The position numbers and the translations under genes were made by a program. The notes beneath the pieces are model-generated. The model searched no databases. It saw only the letters and a program-made list of their open reading frames with translations, and was not told where the DNA came from. A stretch of DNA of 64,000 bases from Allobaileyella intestinalis (GTDB lineage: Bacteria > Bacillota > Clostridia > Peptostreptococcales > Anaerovoracaceae). Shown here in pieces: positions 27,758 to 35,591 of this stretch. The stretch is from contig NZ_VUNB01000006.1 of assembly GCF_009695865.1 (NCBI RefSeq), positions 25,109 to 89,108 of the forward strand, written 5' to 3'. The number at the start of each line of letters is the position of its first letter. Positions within the stretch are counted from its first letter, which is position 1.

Positions 27758-28177
27758 ATGTCAATTTCAGCAGAAACAGCAAAGGCACATGCAAACGATC
27801 CCGCAGTTCTGTGCTGCAGGGCAGAGGCAGGAACAAAGCTGGCACCATCCAATTTTGAGGATCCGGCAATTTTCCCTGATTTGATCGATTCCGGCCTTCT
27901 GAATACAGACGGCGCTCTGAAGCTGGGGCAGGTACTGAACGGTTCAACACTTACCAAGACTGTTGATTCCCTTACACCAGTTACTCCAGATATCATCGAC
28001 AAGTATGATGAACTTGCAGATGAGACAGAGGAAGAGGCTGATGCACCTGCAGAAGCAGAGGATGAGGCTGTTCCAGTAACAGCACCGGCAGGCACAAAGA
28101 TGACTGTTGCAGGCGGAGTTGTAAAGCTGGCCATTGCTGAAGGTAAAGACATCTATATCGAGTTCCCTGTTTTCTAA
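27758..28177 (+). CDS. Free-standing paralogue of the PrdA N-terminal domain
   Basis: 139-residue protein matching the first part of PrdA: by eye 80 of the first 86 residues are identical, including DPAVLCCRAE with a Cys-Cys pair. It then has a short acidic stretch and VVKLAIAEGKDIYIEFP, matching PrdA's IKLHIGEGKNIDIELP, and stops exactly where PrdA enters its Ala/Pro linker. The DNA differs from prdA at many third positions, so the protein is under purifying selection and is not a fresh duplicate. AAGGAGG precedes the ATG. Function is unknown; a mobile redox or docking domain working with PrdA/PrdC is conceivable. Confidence 0.85.
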   Translation: MSISAETAKAHANDPAVLCCRAEAGTKLAPSNFEDPAIFPDLIDSGLLNTDGALKLGQVLNGSTLTKTVDSLTPVTPDIIDKYDELADETEEEADAPAEAEDEAVPVTAPAGTKMTVAGGVVKLAIAEGKDIYIEFPVF

Positions 28178-28202
28178 AGAAGACAGGTGCAGCTCGCAAT
28201 TC

Positions 28203-28311
28203 GGGGCAGATAACTCTGAGGAGACTGCCCCGCCGGGAAACCGGTTGCCGAAAGGCATTAAACAGTATTTATTATGTGCTTCCGAGACCCCCGAAGCATA
28301 TCGGAGACACA
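28203..28311 (+). ncRNA. Structured leader upstream of prdA, unassigned
   Basis: Consecutive helices in the 190-bp gap before prdA: GGGGCAG/CTGCCCC (28203-28231), CCGG-GAAA-CCGG (28233-28244), TGCC-GAAA-GGCA (28246-28257), then TGCTTC/GAAGCA (28277-28298), whose loop TCCGA can pair with TCGGA at 28301-28305, a possible pseudoknot. TGTG/CACA could close it. I recognise no known riboswitch consensus, and no T-run follows. Confidence 0.45.
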
Positions 28312-28369
28312 GATAAATATAAATTTTGCGAAAGCAAGCATCAATTATTTTTTAAGGAGGAAGATCGAA

Positions 28370-30226
28370 ATGTCAATTACAGCTGAAACAGCTAAACAAC
28401 ATGCAAACGATCCGGCTGTCCTGTGCTGCAGAGCAGAAGAGGGAACTGTACTGGCTCCATCTAACTTTGAGGATCCAGCTATTTTCCCTGATCTGATCGA
28501 TTCAGGACTTCTGAACACTGATGGCGCATTGAAGCTGGGACAGGTTCTCAACGGTTCTAAGCTGACAAAGACCGTTGATTCCCTGACTCCAATCACACCA
28601 GACATCATTGATAAGTACGATGAGCTGGAGGGCGAGGAAGAGGCACCTGCTGAGGAGGCAGCTCCTGTAGAGGAAGCACCTGTTGCAGCACCTGCAGCTA
28701 CACTGGCTCCAGTTGTTGGCGGAACAATCAAGCTCCACATCGGTGAAGGAAAGAACATCGATATAGAGCTCCCTGCAGGCCTGGGCGGCGGCGCAGTAGC
28801 AGCAGCTCCAGCAGCAGTAGCAGCAGCTCCAGCAGCTGAAGCAGCAGCTCCAGTTGAAGAGGAGAAGGTAGTAAGGACACTGTCAAGAAGACACCTGAGA
28901 ATCGACAAGGTTGAGAGAGGTCCTGAAACAAAGATCGAGAACCACGTTCTGTACATTGAGGAAGGCATCGAAGAGAAGGCTGTTGAGAGCGAGAAGCTGG
29001 TTCAGTCCCTGAAGATCGATGTAATCACTCCAGAGAACTATCACACATATTCCGAGACAATCATGGATATCCAGCCTATCGCTACAAAGGAAGGCGAAGC
29101 TGAGCTGGGCGAGGGCGTTACCAGAGTACTGGATGGCGTTCTGATGGTAGTTTCCGGAACAGATGAAAACGGCGTTCAGATCGGTGAGTTCGGTTCATCT
29201 GAGGGATACATCGACGAGAACATGATGTGGGGCAGACCTGGTGCTGCTGACAAGGGCGAGACTCTGATCAAGACAGAGGTCATCATCGATGCTGGAAAGA
29301 ACATGGAGAGACCTGGTCCTATCGCTGCTCACAAGGCTACAGATGTCATCACAGATGCTATCCGTAAGGCTCTGAAGAAGGTTGATGAGTCCGAGTTCGA
29401 GGCTGACCTTGAGGAGTTCAAGCAGGTAAGAAGACCTGGAAAGAAGAAGGTAGTTGTAATCAAGGAGATCATGGGCCAGGGCGCTATGCACGATAACTTC
29501 CTGTTCCCTGTAGAGCCAGTTGGAACACTGGGAGCTAAGCCTAACGTAGATATGGGTAACGTTCCTATCGCTGCTTCCCCACTGGAAGTTCTTGATGGAT
29601 GCATCCACGCACTGACATGCATCGGACCTGCTTCTAAGGAAATGTCCAGACACTACTGGAGAGAGCCACTGGTACTGGAAGCACTGCACGATCCTGAACT
29701 GGACCTCTGCGGCGTAATCTTCGTTGGATCACCACAGGCTAACTCCGAGAAGTTCTACGTATCCAGAAGACTGGGACAGATGGTAGAACTGCTTGATGTT
29801 GATGGTGCATTTGTTACAACAGAGGGATTCGGAAACAACCACGTAGACTTCGTAACTCATATCGAGAACATCGGTAAGAGAGGAATTCCAGTAGTTGGAT
29901 TCTCCTTCTGCGCAGCACAGGGTGCTCTGGTAGTTGGTAACAAGTACTGCAACGCTATGATCGACAACAACAAGTCCATGTCCGGTATCGAGAACGAGGT
30001 TCTGGAGTGCAACACTCTGTGCCCAGAGGATGCTGTTCGTGGTGTAGCTATGCTCAAGGCTGAGATGGCTGGTGAGGAGATCAAGGCACCTGAGAGAAAG
30101 TACAATGTCAACGTTAAGAACAACAACCTGGAGCTCATCGAGAAGGCAACAGGCAAGAAGATCGAGACAGTTGAGAACGAGCAGTCTCTGCCAATGTCTG
30201 AGAAGAGAAAAGAGAAGTACGACTAA
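28370..30226 (+). CDS. prdA: D-proline reductase proprotein PrdA
   Basis: Catalytic proprotein of D-proline reductase, which reductively opens D-proline to 5-aminovalerate. 618 residues from ATG 28370 with AAGGAGG upstream; a longer in-frame start at 28274 is not supported. Layout: N-terminal domain (1 to about 130, with Cys-Cys at 19-20), Ala/Pro-rich linker (about 133-165), middle domain, then a Thr-Cys at 416-417 (LTCIGPASKE). In Clostridium sticklandii the proprotein is cut at a Thr-Cys bond and the Cys becomes a pyruvoyl group; the position here corresponds. PrdB lies downstream. Very strong codon bias suggests high expression. Confidence 0.95.
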   Translation: MSITAETAKQHANDPAVLCCRAEEGTVLAPSNFEDPAIFPDLIDSGLLNTDGALKLGQVLNGSKLTKTVDSLTPITPDIIDKYDELEGEEEAPAEEAAPVEEAPVAAPAATLAPVVGGTIKLHIGEGKNIDIELPAGLGGGAVAAAPAAVAAAPAAEAAAPVEEEKVVRTLSRRHLRIDKVERGPETKIENHVLYIEEGIEEKAVESEKLVQSLKIDVITPENYHTYSETIMDIQPIATKEGEAELGEGVTRVLDGVLMVVSGTDENGVQIGEFGSSEGYIDENMMWGRPGAADKGETLIKTEVIIDAGKNMERPGPIAAHKATDVITDAIRKALKKVDESEFEADLEEFKQVRRPGKKKVVVIKEIMGQGAMHDNFLFPVEPVGTLGAKPNVDMGNVPIAASPLEVLDGCIHALTCIGPASKEMSRHYWREPLVLEALHDPELDLCGVIFVGSPQANSEKFYVSRRLGQMVELLDVDGAFVTTEGFGNNHVDFVTHIENIGKRGIPVVGFSFCAAQGALVVGNKYCNAMIDNNKSMSGIENEVLECNTLCPEDAVRGVAMLKAEMAGEEIKAPERKYNVNVKNNNLELIEKATGKKIETVENEQSLPMSEKRKEKYD

Positions 30227-30274
30227 TCGGAAGATCATCTGATTAGAATAAAATTATCAGGAGAGAACATACTT

Positions 30275-30559
30275 ATGAAATACGGAGATAAGATAATCAG
30301 AGTTGAGGGCGTAATCGTGGAGGTTCACGATGGATGCATAGGAATCGATCTTAAAGGTCGCCTGGGTTATCTGGAAGTTCCTCTGAGGATGGTCATCAGC
30401 GATTATCCTTTCGAAGTTGGACAGACGGTGGCCTGGAACATGAGTTTCATCGAACAGGAAGGACCGGAAGTCGACGAAAAGTATGTTAGCAGACTGAACA
30501 TTTACACCCAGAGACGCAGAGATATAGCTGCAAAGAAAGAAAACAAAGAGGAGGATTAA
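30275..30559 (+). CDS. Small conserved prd-cluster protein
   Basis: 94-residue protein between prdA and prdB, the place of a small conserved gene in other clostridial prd clusters (CBO2463/CBO2479-type family). The sequence (KIIRVEGVIVEVHDGCIGIDLKGRLGYLEVPLRM) looks like a small beta barrel and ends in a charged tail. No cofactor motif beyond one Cys is seen and its role is not known. The start is 49 bp after prdA with GGAGAG upstream; prdB begins 1 bp after its stop, so translation is probably coupled. Confidence 0.85.
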   Translation: MKYGDKIIRVEGVIVEVHDGCIGIDLKGRLGYLEVPLRMVISDYPFEVGQTVAWNMSFIEQEGPEVDEKYVSRLNIYTQRRRDIAAKKENKEED

Positions 30560-30560
30560 A

Positions 30561-31286
30561 ATGAGTTTGACAGTTGTTAAAGGACTGCAATCTGAAATCT
30601 TCGTTCCTGTTACACCGAAGTCAATCTTCACTCCTTGCACAAAGCCACTGAAAGAGATGACTATCGCACTGGCAACAGCAGCAGGAGTACACCGTAAGGA
30701 TGACAAGAGGTTCAACCTGGCCGGAGACTTCACTTGGAGAAAGATTCCAGATGAAACACCAGAAGATATGCTGATGGTATCCCACGGTGGTTATGATAAC
30801 TCCGATGTAAACAAGGACATCAACTGCATGTTCCCTATCACAAGACTTCACGAGCTCGCTAAGGAAGGATTCATTGGCGGAACTGCTCCTACCCACGTTG
30901 GATTCATGGGCGGCGGCGGAAACATCGAGAAGTTCACTCATGAGACTGGTCCGGCTATCGCTAAGCTGCTGAAGTCAGAAAACGTAGACGGTGTTCTCAT
31001 GACCGCTGGATGAGGAACTTGCCACCGCTCTGCAACAATCGTGCAGAGAGCAATTGAGGAGATCGGAATCCCTACAGTAATCATCGCAGCACTTCCACCA
31101 GTAGTAAGACAGGCAGGTACTCCACGTGCCGTTGCTCCACTGGTACCAATGGGAGCTAACGCTGGTGAGCCACACAACGTTGAGATGCAGACTGGCATCG
31201 TAAAGGGCGCTCTGCAGGCACTCGAGGATATCGAGACACCTGGTAAGATCGTTCCTCTGCCATTCGAGTATCACGCAATGATCTAA
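30561..31286 (+). CDS. prdB: D-proline reductase selenoprotein PrdB
   Basis: Selenoprotein subunit of D-proline reductase, 241 residues when UGA at 31011-31013 (codon 151) is read as selenocysteine. Evidence: the reading frame continues with clear homology on both sides (GVLMTAG-U-GTCHRSATIVQ), the second half ends at 31286 with a family-like C-terminus, and a hairpin suited to SelB follows the UGA. Sec attacks D-proline at the alpha carbon in the known mechanism. A naive caller splits this into a truncated 150-residue protein and a downstream piece. GAGG precedes the ATG. A terminator follows. Confidence 0.95.
31028..31048 (+). promoter_or_regulatory. Candidate bacterial SECIS hairpin in prdB
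   Basis: CTCTGCA (31028-31034) pairs perfectly with TGCAGAG (31042-31048) across a 7-base loop, starting 14 bases after the UGA at 31011. Position and size fit a bSECIS element. Confidence 0.7.
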
Positions 31287-31350
31287 TTAGTATAAGAGTT
31301 CTTGTACTGTTAGAATTGGCCGTTGAGACTCACGGAATAAATGATCTCAT

Positions 31351-31384
31351 AATGCGTCCCGGTTTATCCGGGGCGCATTTTTAG
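31351..31384 (+). terminator. Terminator after prdB
   Basis: AATGCGTCCCGG pairs with CCGGGGCGCATT (one G-U pair) around TTTAT, ending in five T. It separates prdC-prdB from prdD-prdE. Confidence 0.88.
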
Positions 31385-31528
31385 TGTGTAATAATATCGA
31401 AGTAATTGAATATTATTCAATCTGCGAAAAAGATATGGGCAAGAAAAATATAAAACAAGGTATCAGCAAAATTTTGACAATCCCGTTCAAATCCTTGAAA
31501 TTTCAAGGAAAACACCTGCTTTAAACGG

Positions 31529-31556
31529 TTGAAAAAATCCTGTGATAATGTATAAT
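31529..31556 (+). promoter_or_regulatory. SigmaA promoter of prdD-prdE
   Basis: TTGAAA (31529-31534), 16-bp spacer, TATAAT (31551-31556). The leader of about 150 nt contains an 11-bp hairpin (CATGGAATTTTG with GGAATTTCATG). Confidence 0.7.
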
Positions 31557-31712
31557 CAAATTATATTTATATTCTTGTTTATGCCTTTGAACATGGAATT
31601 TTGCTTCGGGAATTTCATGTTTAGGGAAACTGGACTGCGGTTTAGTCAGGTAGAACAACCCGTGTTCAGTAATTGATAACACATTTATATGAGAAATTTG
31701 AGAGGTCAGCTT

Positions 31713-32474
31713 ATGAGTGAAATCGATCTCAGAAGGCTCGTTATCAAGGCCTTCCATATGAACGAAGTGAAGATGGGCGATACTTGCGATGTAAAGATGA
31801 ACGGACAGTTCACAGTGTCAAAAGATATTATCCCAGGCCTGCTGGAGAAGTATGACGAAATCGAGAATATCGATATCAATCTTATCGCTCCGGGGGATCA
31901 CGACAGATATACCAATACGATAATGGATATAATTCCTATTTCCACAAAGGTACTGGGCAAGTGCGGCGAGGGAATTACCCATACTATTACCGGTGTGTAC
32001 GTAATGCTTACAGGCGTTGATACCGAAGGAAAACAGGCTCATGAATTCGGCTCATCCGAAGGCAATCTGAAGGATATGCTGAGGCTGAACAAGGCAGGAA
32101 CTCCAGGAGACCATGACTATATCATTTCCTTTGACGTTCTTTTCAAGAAAGGTCAGGGCCAGGAGCGTAAGGGCTGTCTGGAAGCCCATTCAGCCTGTGA
32201 TGAGTTCATTCAGGTCTACAGAGATAAACTCAAGAAGTTCGATGGCAATAAATGCACTGAAAGACATGAGTATCATGACACTGTAAGGCCAGGACAGAAG
32301 AAAGTCCTCATCATCCGTCAGGTTGCAGGACAGGGAGCAATGTACGATACATGGATGTTCCCTAAGGAACCATCTGGCGTAGAAGGTGGCAAATCTATTA
32401 TTGAAATGGGAAATGTGCCGATCATGCTCACACCTAATGAATACAGAGACGGCGCTATCCGTTCAATGCAGTAA
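31713..32474 (+). CDS. prdD: Proline reductase-associated protein PrdD (PrdA upstream-half paralogue)
   Basis: 253-residue protein similar to the middle of PrdA, between its Ala/Pro linker and the cleavage site: DRYTNTIMDIIPI, HEFGSSEGNL, RPGQKKVLIIRQVAGQGAMYD and MGNVPI all have PrdA counterparts. It lacks PrdA's N-terminal domain and ends about 10 residues before where the Thr-Cys site would be. ATG 31713 is chosen because the homology starts there; GAGAGG is weakly placed upstream, and ATG 31689 is an alternative. Its role is not established; prdD and prdE occur together in other clusters. Confidence 0.88.
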   Translation: MSEIDLRRLVIKAFHMNEVKMGDTCDVKMNGQFTVSKDIIPGLLEKYDEIENIDINLIAPGDHDRYTNTIMDIIPISTKVLGKCGEGITHTITGVYVMLTGVDTEGKQAHEFGSSEGNLKDMLRLNKAGTPGDHDYIISFDVLFKKGQGQERKGCLEAHSACDEFIQVYRDKLKKFDGNKCTERHEYHDTVRPGQKKVLIIRQVAGQGAMYDTWMFPKEPSGVEGGKSIIEMGNVPIMLTPNEYRDGAIRSMQ

Positions 32475-32485
32475 GGAGGCAGATT

Positions 32486-32971
32486 ATGGGAATTGGTCCA
32501 TCTACAAAAGAAACAAGTCTCCATCACTTCAGAGACCCTCTTGTTGAAATAGTCGGAAACGATACAGGCGTGGATCTGATGGGAGTTCTGGTATTCGGAA
32601 CTGCCGACGATAACGTGGACAAAATCAGAAACAGCATGATGGCTGCAAAGATTGCTGAATGTATGAGAGCTGACGGTGTCATCGTAAGTTCCGACGGCTG
32701 GGGCAACAGTGACGTAGACTATGTAAACTGCATTCAGGAGCTGGGCGAAAGAGGCATCCCGATGAGTGGATTGAACTTCAGTGGTTCCATGGCTCAGTTC
32801 GTTACAGAGTCTGAATATATTGGAAAAAATATCATCGATATTTGCAAGAATCCGGAAGGCGTGGAATCAAACATCGTTGGAGAGAATAACATGTCTCCTG
32901 AAGATGTTAAGAAGGCCCTTGTACAGCTCAAAATAAAGATGAAAGAAAAAGAAATCAAAGGCCATCTGTAA
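32486..32971 (+). CDS. prdE: Proline reductase-associated protein PrdE (PrdA downstream-half paralogue)
   Basis: 161-residue protein matching the C-terminal part of PrdA. It starts MGIGPSTKETS where PrdA has TCIGPASKEMS, so translation begins almost exactly at the place where PrdA is cleaved. The Cys that forms the pyruvoyl group is missing. Further matches: GVLVFGTADDNVDK, DGVIVSSDGWGN and ERGIPMSGLNFSG. AAGGAGG precedes the ATG, 11 bp after prdD. PrdD and PrdE together look like a split, non-pyruvoyl copy of PrdA. Confidence 0.88.
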   Translation: MGIGPSTKETSLHHFRDPLVEIVGNDTGVDLMGVLVFGTADDNVDKIRNSMMAAKIAECMRADGVIVSSDGWGNSDVDYVNCIQELGERGIPMSGLNFSGSMAQFVTESEYIGKNIIDICKNPEGVESNIVGENNMSPEDVKKALVQLKIKMKEKEIKGHL

Positions 32972-33077
32972 AAGGTAGGAATTGTGACATTGTGAAATAA
33001 TTGCTCTCTTATGACGGGCCATTAATACCGGAATTCCGTTTCTAACAGGAGTTAAAAGCTTATACAGGTAATCCTTC

Positions 33078-33102
33078 AGGCATCCCTGGCTCAGGGGTGC
33101 CT
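33078..33102. other. Hairpin in the prdE-flavodoxin gap
   Basis: AGGCATCCCT pairs with AGGGGTGCCT around GGCTC, 10 bp with one G-U pair, no T-run. The rest of 32972-33259 shows no gene. Confidence 0.4.
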
Positions 33103-33259
33103 TAGCTGTATTTGAAGATATAGCACCATTAGACAGGCTGTGGCATAATAAAGAACAGACAATGATACAACACAAACACAGAAAACAGTAAAACGGCAGA
33201 ATCGAAGACCGGGAATACTTGAAATAATTCTTTTGCAAAGGACAAGACGAGGGGTTCAG

Positions 33260-33880
33260 ATGAGAAATCCAAACAGACAGGCAGAAAAAAGAAGAGCACT
33301 GGACAAGGAACAGGAGAAATCAGACACTCTGATAGTATATGATTCCAAACACGGTTCAACAGAACAATATGCCAAATGGCTGGCTGATATCCTGGATTGT
33401 GATGCCATGCCATATGTAAAGAACAAGCTGGGAATAATGTCGGTTTACCAGAACATCATCTACGGAGGGTGGATACAGGCCTCTGATATAACAGGCCTTA
33501 ACCTGGTATTGAACAACTACAATAATTTCAATCTGGGAGGTAAGAACCTTTACGTTTTCAGCACAGGCCTTGGAGACTACTCTGATGAGTCCTATGTAAA
33601 ACTCCTGAGAGAATACAATTACATTGATAAACTCCCGGAGGACCATTATTATCCTCTTCCAGGACGATTTAACCGTGATAAATTAAACATGAGTGGCAGG
33701 GCCATGTTGAAGGCCTATGGGGATAAGGTCTTTGACGGCCTTTCAGATCATCAGAGAGAGCTTATAAAGACCAGAATGGATGAAGGCTATGACGGAGTGC
33801 AAATTGAAGCTCTGAAGCCTCTTGTAGATGAGATATGCCGCCTTAGGGCCATGGTTATGGAAACTGGAATGTCGCGATAG
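33260..33880 (+). CDS. Flavodoxin domain-containing protein
   Basis: 206-residue protein with a flavodoxin/HemG-like fold: LIVYDSKHGSTEQYAKWLA is the FMN phosphate-binding loop, and IIYGGWIQASDITGL and STGLGDY follow. A positively charged N-terminal extension of about 20 residues precedes it and the C-terminal part is helical. ATG 33260 follows GAGGGG; a TTG at 33233 would add nine residues. It lies just after prdE and may be an electron carrier of the proline pathway, but it is a separate gene 290 bp away. A paralogue lies at 40212. Confidence 0.85.
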   Translation: MRNPNRQAEKRRALDKEQEKSDTLIVYDSKHGSTEQYAKWLADILDCDAMPYVKNKLGIMSVYQNIIYGGWIQASDITGLNLVLNNYNNFNLGGKNLYVFSTGLGDYSDESYVKLLREYNYIDKLPEDHYYPLPGRFNRDKLNMSGRAMLKAYGDKVFDGLSDHQRELIKTRMDEGYDGVQIEALKPLVDEICRLRAMVMETGMSR

Positions 33881-34007
33881 AGGGGAGTGTTGTACTGATA
33901 ATAGAGTTACCATCAAAAGTACAACATTGGTGACCTGTTGATTTCTTTAAGGGTTCTCTAAAGGAACTTTCATCAGCTCTTCAAGAGCAGTATTCGAATA
34001 CAGACAA

Positions 34008-34047
34008 GAAAAAAGCTGCCGCATTCATATGATGCGGCAGCTTTTGT
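34008..34047. terminator. Bidirectional terminator between convergent genes
   Basis: AAGCTGCCGCAT pairs with ATGCGGCAGCTT around a short loop (34013-34043), with A-run before and T-run after; it serves the flavodoxin gene and the TauE/SafE gene. Confidence 0.88.
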
Positions 34048-34085
34048 ATTCGTATTCAAAATCGAATAACTGCGGAATACTTCGA

Positions 34086-34997
34086 CTAGTGAAGAGTTCC
34101 CTTTGGAGTCTTTCTACCATCTCTGAAGAACATGATAGCTGTGAAGATTACTACAACAGTTACAATCCATGTCAGTACTCCGATAGGCAGGCTCTTTACG
34201 AGGAAGTATGCAAGGAGTACACCGATAACTCCGAATACACCCTGGCAAACAACGGCAACCATGTCGAATCTGTTCTCCTTAACGAACTTTGGAGAGTTAC
34301 CAAAGGCCATCAGGTAAGCGCAGGATCCCATCATGATTGGGAATGCAGCCTGTACGTTCATGCCCAGAACGGATACCAGAGCCAGGCAAGGAGCATAGAG
34401 TCCGCAGCCAAGATCCATCAGTGCGCCAAGGAAGAAGTTAACAACGATACCGATGATCAGCTTAGCGCCTCTCAGCTCAAGAGCAGATCCTGTTGTACCG
34501 AAAGGTCCAACTCCCAGTGATCTCAGGGCCATGATGACACCGAGGATGAACAGGCCGATGCCCATTCCGAGACGAACTGTTCTCAGGTCCCACTTAGTAA
34601 CGAAGGAATCTCCAACGAAAGCTCCGACAGTAGCAGCTACCAGCATTGAGATAAGAGTAAGTGCGTCTACCTCTACCAGTCCGAAGAACAGGAATGCCTC
34701 CATCAGTACAGGGAAGGTATCTCCAACGTTCAGAGTACCAGGAATGTTGATGTCCTCAACAGACTTCTTAAGCTTGAAAGCTGAAGAAGATCCAGCATAT
34801 GATCCGATTCCCAGTGTGTCGAAGAAGTTAGCAATGAGACCTACTCCAGCGTTCCACTTGAAGTGTTTCATTTCCTTCTCCCACTCTGCCTGGCCTTCCG
34901 GAGTTGCTTTATTCTTCTTAATCTGTCTGAATACAATAACAAATTCAAATATGAAGCCGATTACACAAAGGGCCTTCAGAATTACTTCTGCATTCAT
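34086..34997 (-). CDS. TauE/SafE (TSUP) family membrane permease
   Basis: Integral membrane protein, 303 residues, of the sulfite exporter TauE/SafE family. About eight hydrophobic segments; the family-typical GxxG repeats are seen in TVGAFVGDSFVTKWDLRTVRLGMGIGLF and IGIVVNFFLGALMDLGCGLYAPCLAL. The ATG at 34997 has GGAGG upstream; the longer reading frame to 35105 overlaps the promoter and is discarded. Family members carry sulfite, sulfonates or other organic anions; substrate here is unknown. Its own consensus promoter and codon bias suggest good expression; position beside prd genes may be chance. Confidence 0.85.
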   Translation of the reverse strand: MNAEVILKALCVIGFIFEFVIVFRQIKKNKATPEGQAEWEKEMKHFKWNAGVGLIANFFDTLGIGSYAGSSSAFKLKKSVEDINIPGTLNVGDTFPVLMEAFLFFGLVEVDALTLISMLVAATVGAFVGDSFVTKWDLRTVRLGMGIGLFILGVIMALRSLGVGPFGTTGSALELRGAKLIIGIVVNFFLGALMDLGCGLYAPCLALVSVLGMNVQAAFPIMMGSCAYLMAFGNSPKFVKENRFDMVAVVCQGVFGVIGVLLAYFLVKSLPIGVLTWIVTVVVIFTAIMFFRDGRKTPKGTLH

Positions 34998-35076
34998 AGT
35001 ATAACCTCCAGGTGTTGATATAAAAGAATGATTGCGAGAAGGAGAGAACCCCCGAACCTCTCCTTCAGATAAGGGA

Positions 35077-35105
35077 ATTATATCAATTTGTTCATTTCTT
35101 GTCAA
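35077..35105 (-). promoter_or_regulatory. Consensus sigmaA promoter of the TauE/SafE gene
   Basis: Minus strand TTGACA (35100-35105), 17-bp spacer, TATAAT (35077-35082); both boxes perfect. Confidence 0.85.
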
Positions 35106-35339
35106 ACAAATATGGTGAATTTATGAACAAATACGTATATTATACATTCCGAAGAGAAAATGAATGAACACCAGTGATTGCAATGCCTGCAGAAAATACA
35201 AAATAAGTATCGGTCACATATAATCCATGGTTTTAACACAAAAGAATGAATATTAAGGTTGTTGGATAACACAATTGCCAAAATAACAGACAGCCTCAGA
35301 GCAAAAGGAAAGTGTCACACCTTGATTTTTTTGGTCCTG

Positions 35340-35486
35340 TTACGTCTGTGATAGGGTAAATTTTTTGTGTGACTCTTGCGACACAGCGAGATTTTCAATC
35401 AATGAAATCCCGTGGTAAATAGCACCCTGGATTTCCTCAAAACCGAGATCTTCCCATTCCACAAACTTGAATTTTTCACTAATCCC
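35340..35486 (-). pseudogene. Possible gene remnant without a start
   Basis: On the minus strand an open stretch of about 48 codons reads like protein (KFVEWEDLGFEEIQGAIYHG near its start) and ends in TAA at 35340-35342. It has no start codon; a TGA lies directly upstream. I do not recognise the family. It sits in the 486-bp gap before dnaE, which also contains an inverted repeat (GTCACAC near 35313 and GTGTGAC near 35367) and a GC-rich GGCCGGG/CCCGGCC hairpin near 35545-35560. Confidence 0.3.
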
Positions 35487-35490
35487 TCAT

Positions 35491-35519
35491 TTGCTTACTG
35501 TCTCCTATGCTAGTAAAAT
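35491..35519 (+). promoter_or_regulatory. Possible promoter of dnaE
   Basis: TTGCTT (35491-35496), 17-bp spacer, TAAAAT (35514-35519), about 70 bp before the ATG. Confidence 0.45.
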
Positions 35520-35591
35520 TAGACCGAATAGATTCGTGCTGACGGCCGGGGCCCGGCCTCTGATTCATATTTTTCCAGGAGATAGATATAA

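Noticed and set aside
31041..31286. Second half of prdB as a separate gene
   Set aside because: It continues PrdB homology in the same frame after UGA with a SECIS-like hairpin, so it is one selenoprotein gene.
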